Part shown: in pieces, positions 7,133 through 10,900 of the stretch
Numbering within the stretch: the stretch's first letter is position 1
How the letters are laid out: each line of letters starts with the position of its first letter
Source of the DNA: JBIOJM01 sp044450785
GTDB lineage: Bacteria; Planctomycetota; Planctomycetia; Isosphaerales; Isosphaeraceae
DNA: 10,900 nucleotides
Assembly (NCBI GenBank): GCA_044450785.1
Contig: JBIOJM010000343.1
Span: forward strand, 1 to 10,900
Direction: 5' to 3'
Program-made: the position numbers and the translations under genes
The notes under the pieces: generated by a model
The model's database searches: none
What the model was told of the DNA's origin: nothing
The model's input: the letters and a program-made list of their open reading frames with translations, nothing else

Positions 7133-7231
7133 GGGACAAAACCTCCGGCATTCGTTGCGATCGGCCGGAATAACAGGTATTGTATGGTCGCCAAGGATAT
7201 TCAACAATAGTTCTACAGGAGATCGTGAGTA
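7133..7231. repeat. Promoter cassette repeat, copy 2
   Basis: This 99-bp partner of 5952-6053 is in the same orientation. It fills the whole space between the truncated minus-strand gene (ATG at 7132) and the ribosome-binding site of the plus-strand DUF1501 gene (AGGAG at 7231-7235). It probably represents the original divergent control region. Confidence 0.9.
7155..7207. promoter_or_regulatory. Putative bidirectional promoter, copy 2
   Basis: Plus strand: TTGCGA (7155-7160), 17 bp, TATTGT (7178-7183), directed at the DUF1501 gene. Minus strand: TTGTTG (7207-7202), 17 bp, TACAAT (7184-7179), directed at the truncated gene. The -10 boxes overlap almost completely on opposite strands, so one melted region could serve both directions. 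The assignment rests on matches to the sigma-70 consensus and on conservation in copy 1. Confidence 0.5.
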
Positions 7232-7241
7232 GGAGCGCTCG

Positions 7242-9380
7242 ATGTTGTCGATTCACGATCGATCCGCCCGGATGTGTGACGGGATCTCCCGGCGCGAGCT
7301 GTTGCGGGTCGGGGGCTTGAGCACGCTCGGTTTGTCGCTGCCCGGGTTACTCCAGGCGAGCGAAAGGCAGGGGAAAGGCCGGGCCGCGAGCCGTTCATTC
7401 GGGCGTGCGAAAAACGTCATCTTCCTTTGGTTACAAGGCGGACCGCCCCAGCATGAGACGTTCGACCCGAAACCCGATGCACCCGCCGAGATCCGTGGCG
7501 AATTCGCGGCAATCCAGACGAACGTTCCGGGGATTCGGTTCGGCGAGCTTCTGCCCCGCACGGCTGCCCGCGCCGACAAGCTCGCCGTCGTGCGCTCGAT
7601 CTGCACGCACAGCGACCTTCACGACGCGAGCGGGTACTGGGTCCTGACCGGTTACCCGTATGCGGGGCAGCAATCTCGGCAGATCAGCCCGACCGACTGG
7701 CCGTATCTCGGCTCGGTGATCAAGCGGCTGAAGCCGAGCGAGACCGCCCCCGCGTTCACGTCGGTCTGGCTGCCGGACGTGATGCGCTTGAACGACAACG
7801 TCATGCCGGCCGGCCAGACCGCGGGATTTCTCGGGCCAGCCTGGGAGCCGAATCGGCTGGTGTGCGACCCCTCCGACCCGAAGTTCAAGGTTGAAGGGTT
7901 GACATTGCCCGCTGACGTGCCGCCCCTGAGATTGTCCGCCAGACAAAACCTCTTGTCGCAAGTCAATCGGCACCTTGACGCCCTGGAAGGGCAAGCGGCC
8001 ATCGAGAACTATGACCGACACGCGCAAGAGGCTTTTGGACTGCTGGCCTCCGGCCAAGGCCGCAAGGCGTTCGACCTGCATCGGGAACGTCGAAGCACGC
8101 GAGAACGTTACGGCCTGAACAAGTGGGGCCAGTCGCTGATCCTGGCGCGCCGCCTGGTCGAAGCCGGAGCGCGGCTGGTTCACGTCAACTGGCCGAGAGA
8201 CCCCGGTGATGAAGCCGTCACCAACCCCCTGTGGGACACGCACGCCCAGAACGCCGACCGCCTTCAGGACGTCTTGTGCCCGATCTTCGACATCGGGTTC
8301 ACGGCGCTACTCGACGACCTCGACGAGCGCGGACTGCTCGACGAAACACTGGTCGTGTCCATCGGGGAATTCGGCCGCACGCCCAAGATCAACCGCCAGG
8401 GCGGGCGCGACCACTGGGGACATGTCTTCAGTTTTTCACTCGCCGGGGCCGGGATCAGTGGCGGACAAGTCTACGGCTCGAGCGACCGCCATGGCGCCTA
8501 TCCCCGCGACGGCGGACTCGAACCTCAAGACCTGACTGCGACCATCCTCCACCTGCTGGGCATCGATCACAACGCCACGTTCCCCGACATGACGGGCCGT
8601 CCGTTCCATGTGTCCAAAGGGGAACCGCTTCATTCGTTGCTGGGCGAGGCGCCCGCGACGTCCGAACGCATTCCCCCGGCCGGCAACCTGGCGCTCGTAC
8701 CCGAGTACTCGCGTGACCCGTTGTTGAACCGTGGCTTCGAGGAGGACCTGCCCCTCGTCGCGGCCGGGTCGGGCAAACGCCTCAAAGGTTGGCAGGCCTC
8801 GCCCTTGTCGGGACGCGATCGGGCGGTCCTCGCTGTGCAGCTTCTCCAGGCCCCGCGCGCCCTGCCACGTTCGGGCCAGCGGCACGCAGCGATCGGCTAT
8901 GACCTGACGGGTTCCTCGACTGGGGGCAAGATCGCGGCGGGAAGCTCCGCGTTGCTGACGCAAGAGGTGCGGAATCCCCGCGCCGGGACGTACACCCTCG
9001 TTGTCCACGTCGCCGCCTCTGGTGAGGCCAAAGCCTTTGGCCGTTTCCTGGAGCAGTTCCGCTGCCGCCTCGTGCTCTTTGGTTACAACGATCTGTCGAA
9101 GGACCCCGCGAAGCAGCGCCGCGAGTTCGCCGCGGTCGAGTTCAAGCCACCACTCGCGAGTTCGGCGACGGACTACACGGAAGTGAGTCTGACCCACCGG
9201 CTCCGCAGTCAAGAAGCCGGGGCGAGCGAGATCGAGATGGGGATCGGCATCGCCCTTGTTGTCGAGAAGACCGCGCCCGGCGACTTCTCGATCTCTGGCG
9301 GTGAGCGCGCCATGGTTTACGTCGACGACGTCGAGATCACGTTCGTCCCGCGCCCGAGAAACGACGACGTGACCGTCTGA
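7242..9380 (+). CDS. DUF1501 family protein with C-terminal extension
   Basis: This 712-residue Tat substrate has the twin arginine at residues 17-18 (SRRELL) followed by a hydrophobic segment. The DUF1501 core spans about 56-475: FLWLQGGPPQHETFDPKP at 61-77, then RTAARADKLAVVRSI, GEFGRTP at 375-381, GRDHWGHVFSFSLAG and DLTATILHLLGIDH. About 230 further residues follow, starting LLNRGFEEDLP and running through TYTLVVHVAASG and VYVDDVEITFVP; their NxGFE opening and beta-rich pattern suggest a carbohydrate-binding-like beta sandwich, which is inference. The family is usually about 430-490 residues long, so the extension is unusual. AGGAG at 7231-7235 with 6 nt spacing supports the ATG at 7242. 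It has no PSD1 partner beside it, unlike the minus-strand DUF1501 gene. It ends 6 bp from the convergent sulfatase remnant. Confidence 0.92.
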   Translation: MLSIHDRSARMCDGISRRELLRVGGLSTLGLSLPGLLQASERQGKGRAASRSFGRAKNVIFLWLQGGPPQHETFDPKPDAPAEIRGEFAAIQTNVPGIRFGELLPRTAARADKLAVVRSICTHSDLHDASGYWVLTGYPYAGQQSRQISPTDWPYLGSVIKRLKPSETAPAFTSVWLPDVMRLNDNVMPAGQTAGFLGPAWEPNRLVCDPSDPKFKVEGLTLPADVPPLRLSARQNLLSQVNRHLDALEGQAAIENYDRHAQEAFGLLASGQGRKAFDLHRERRSTRERYGLNKWGQSLILARRLVEAGARLVHVNWPRDPGDEAVTNPLWDTHAQNADRLQDVLCPIFDIGFTALLDDLDERGLLDETLVVSIGEFGRTPKINRQGGRDHWGHVFSFSLAGAGISGGQVYGSSDRHGAYPRDGGLEPQDLTATILHLLGIDHNATFPDMTGRPFHVSKGEPLHSLLGEAPATSERIPPAGNLALVPEYSRDPLLNRGFEEDLPLVAAGSGKRLKGWQASPLSGRDRAVLAVQLLQAPRALPRSGQRHAAIGYDLTGSSTGGKIAAGSSALLTQEVRNPRAGTYTLVVHVAASGEAKAFGRFLEQFRCRLVLFGYNDLSKDPAKQRREFAAVEFKPPLASSATDYTEVSLTHRLRSQEAGASEIEMGIGIALVVEKTAPGDFSISGGERAMVYVDDVEITFVPRPRNDDVTV
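8898..8923 (+). repeat. Source-like copy of the 26-bp fossil at 6052-6077
   Basis: This segment inside the DUF1501 gene (residues 553-561, in the C-terminal extension) matches 6052-6077 at 25 of 26 positions. It marks where the deleted paralog would align. Confidence 0.8.
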
Positions 9381-9386
9381 TCACGT

Positions 9387-9846
9387 TCACTCAGGTTCAC
9401 CCCAGACGCGCGGCCACTTGAAGCCGCGAGCTTTCAAGGCGCTCAAGGGCGGTGCCGCCTGGCGGGCGAAGGCCTCGTAACGCTCGAGCAGCTCGGCCCG
9501 TTTCTCGGCGTTTTCGGCCGCGCGGCCATGCCGCATGGGGTATCGTCCCGTCATCAAGGCTGCCCGCGTGGGAGAGCAGACCGGCTGCACGTAGAATTGC
9601 TCCAGGCGCGCACCGGCCGCGGCGAGCTTGTCCAGGTTCGGAGTCTTGATCTCGGTCCCATGCCAGCCGACGTCGGCCCAGCCCAGGTCGTCGGCGAGGA
9701 TCAAAACGATGTTCGGGCGCGATGCCGGCTGCGCCCCCCCAGGCGGCGGATTCCGCGACGATCCACACACAAGAAGCCAGCAAAGCCCAGCGGGCAAATC
9801 GCTCTGTCACCCGTTGTGCGCCGGCGTCATCGTTCTGATATGGCAT
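9387..9846 (-). pseudogene. Sulfatase remnant, frameshifted and internally deleted
   Basis: The N-terminal part of a type I sulfatase is clear: RPNIVLILADDLGWADVGWH with the metal-binding Asp pair, then CSPTRAALMTGRYPMRHG, where the Cys of C-x-P-x-R would become formylglycine. Straight after PMRHG the frame continues as RAAENAEKRAELLERYEAFA and ends in KWPRVWGEPE, which looks like the C-terminal tail of arylsulfatases. About 300 or more residues of the middle are therefore missing, against a usual length near 450-500. The signal peptide (MPYQNDDAGAQRVTERFARW, then ALLASCVWIVAESA) lies in another frame; removing one base from the run of seven C at 9734-9740 joins it to the sulfatase frame. No active enzyme is expected. 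The ATG at 9846 is the likely original start, with a GTG at 9858 possible. Sulfatases commonly neighbour PSD1/DUF1501 genes in planctomycetes. Confidence 0.85.
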
Positions 9847-9984
9847 TGGAATACTCACTTGATCGCGTCACGGCCTATCGTTTGGAAGTCGAGGGGCCCA
9901 CACGATCGAATCTGTGTTAAGTTAACCTATAGTTTCATCGGGTGTGAGAAGATCGGCTCGATCAGTCCTTGAAAGCTACAGACG

Positions 9985-10650
9985 ATGGGCGTGCAGAGTG
10001 AAACGGTCTCACCGGTCGTTGGGTCGCATCGCTCCTTAATTTGGGTCCCCATCGTCCATACCAAGGACGACATGGGAAGTTTGCGCGGCTCGGTCCAAGA
10101 ACTCTACGTGCGCCGGCTGGGCAAGGCGAAGTGGGACGCTCACCTGCGGACCGTGGATGAGTTATGGAAACAGATCCGCGGCATGATCGACGACCTCGCC
10201 CTGGACTTCAACCACATCCGAGTCTACCAGGATGGCCTCCCGGTCTGCGACCACGAGGAAAAGATCGTGCGCGAACTCGCCCTCCAGGGGAGCGCCAATC
10301 ACCGCCTGCTGGTGGACCTGATGGACCGGGGCGCACGCCTCACGGGGACGGAGTCGCCCCAGCTTCTGATCGAGGAGTACGAACACAATCGACGCATCCT
10401 CGGCGCTCTTGGAAAGACGTCATTATCCGCGACGCGCTCGCCGAAGATCCGGGAGCAGGCCCGGCAATTGCTCGACCAGCGCGACCGTTTCATCGCGGGT
10501 CGAATCGCCGAGACCCTCCAGTCAGAGGAACAAGGCTTGATCTTCCTCGGCATGCTGCACTCGCTCGAGGGCCGCCTTCCCGACGATGTCCGGCTCACCA
10601 TCCTTCGTCCCGGAGATCGGAAGCCCCGCCTCTCATCTCGTCCGCGTTGA
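9985..10650 (+). CDS. Uncharacterised 221-residue protein, possibly TraB/EreA-like
   Basis: I do not recognise the family with certainty. The protein has no signal peptide or membrane segment and is rich in charged helices, so it is probably cytoplasmic. Notable pieces are IWVPIVHTKDDMGSL at 19-33, YQDGLPVC at 81-88, a GSANHRLL segment leading to GTES at 121-124, RDRFIAGRI at 166-174 and GLIFLGMLH at 184-192. A His near the N-terminus, a mid-protein Glu, an Arg-Asp helix and a late hydrophobic strand ending in His resemble the layout of the TraB/PrgY and EreA/ChaN group of putative hydrolases. That is pattern inference only. An in-frame TGA at 9970 limits the start to ATG 9985 or a GTG just after it; no strong ribosome site is visible. 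The gene diverges from the sulfatase remnant and lies upstream of the Hsp20-like gene. Confidence 0.8.
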   Translation: MGVQSETVSPVVGSHRSLIWVPIVHTKDDMGSLRGSVQELYVRRLGKAKWDAHLRTVDELWKQIRGMIDDLALDFNHIRVYQDGLPVCDHEEKIVRELALQGSANHRLLVDLMDRGARLTGTESPQLLIEEYEHNRRILGALGKTSLSATRSPKIREQARQLLDQRDRFIAGRIAETLQSEEQGLIFLGMLHSLEGRLPDDVRLTILRPGDRKPRLSSRPR

Positions 10651-10691
10651 TATCTTGCACTCATATTTCCACTCGTCGGAATTCGCATTCA

Positions 10692-10716
10692 GGGGGACCG
10701 TGTCCTATGGTCTCCC
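10692..10716 (+). other. Hairpin between the uncharacterised gene and the Hsp20-like gene
   Basis: An 8-bp stem (10692-10699 with 10709-10716, one G-T wobble) closes a 9-nt loop. No T run follows, so it is not a classical terminator. It lies 42 nt after one stop codon and 63 nt before the next start, and could be a weak terminator or part of a 5' leader. Confidence 0.3.
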
Positions 10717-10779
10717 TTAGACCGCGATGCCGCTACTGGCAGACTCAGGCCAACTCCATCCGACGAAAGGCAAATCAAC

Positions 10780-10900
10780 GTGTCAAAAACCAAGAAGACC
10801 CGGGTATCAGGGGAAGCCGACGCGGGTGGGTTTTTGGGAGGGCTTACCAATCTAATTGAGAAGTTGGGCGATCTGGCGGAGAAGGGCAAAGACCTACAGG
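10780..10900 (+). CDS. Hsp20/GvpH-like small heat-shock protein, N-terminus only
   Basis: A GTG at 10780 with AAAGG 9 nt upstream opens a frame that runs off the right edge (40 codons). The product begins MSKTKKTRVSGEADAG and continues GFLGGLTNLIEKLGDL, then AEKGKDLQ. In my memory this opening, a charged start followed by GGFLGGL--LIEKLGELAEKG, is typical of Hsp20/alpha-crystallin-family proteins annotated in planctomycetes and of GvpH-like gas-vesicle-associated proteins. The alpha-crystallin domain itself would lie beyond the window, so the call rests on the N-terminal motif alone. Confidence 0.6.
   Translation, partial: MSKTKKTRVSGEADAGGFLGGLTNLIEKLGDLAEKGKDLQ

Noticed and set aside
7431..8243. 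A 270-codon minus-strand frame within the plus-strand DUF1501 gene
   Set aside because: It is a shadow of a gene with clear motifs, without start signals or family resemblance.
9905..9933. AT-rich stretch with TATAGT as a promoter for the gene at 9985
   Set aside because: The -10-like box has no acceptable -35 at 16-18 bp, so a promoter cannot be supported from sequence alone.

Overview
The window looks like chromosomal DNA of a GC-rich member of the Planctomycetota. The main evidence is a gene pair almost restricted to that phylum: a large secreted protein with a PSD1-type CxxCH domain plus DUF1549 and DUF1553, followed by a twin-arginine DUF1501 protein. A second DUF1501 gene, a VIT/VWA protein with a Gly/Met-rich tail, a sulfatase remnant and an IS200-like RAYT transposase fit the same group. 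The genus cannot be told from the sequence.

Layout. Positions 1-1905 (minus): a VIT/VWA secreted protein that runs off the left edge. 2070-5872 (minus): the PSD1/DUF1549/DUF1553 gene and its DUF1501 partner, overlapping by TGATG and so translationally coupled. 5952-7231: a rearranged patch made of two copies of a roughly 100-bp promoter cassette, a 26-bp fossil of a DUF1501 coding region, an IS200-like/RAYT element (6078-6979) with repeated, inverted ends, and the first ~50 codons of a gene cut off by that element. 7242-9380 (plus): a 712-residue DUF1501 protein with an extra C-terminal domain. 9387-9846 (minus): a sulfatase pseudogene with a frameshift and a large internal deletion, ending 6 bp from the DUF1501 stop. 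9985-10650 (plus): an uncharacterised 221-residue protein with a pattern loosely like the TraB/EreA superfamily. 10780-10900 (plus): the start of a probable Hsp20/GvpH-like small heat-shock protein, cut by the right edge.

How it works together. The exported proteins (PSD1 family, DUF1501 and formerly a sulfatase) are the usual components of planctomycete loci thought to handle sulfated or complex polysaccharides; the exact role of the PSD1/DUF1501 pair is unknown. The most interesting signal is not a new enzyme system but the architecture of 5952-7231. A promoter cassette, apparently bidirectional, occurs upstream of two different minus-strand genes. One copy is still divergent from the intact DUF1501 gene, while the other is joined directly to an internal piece of a DUF1501 gene. 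This is the scar of a duplication followed by deletion beside a transposase element. Together with the gutted sulfatase, it suggests an accessory locus that is decaying and being reshuffled. I saw no defence system, CRISPR array, tRNA or rRNA.
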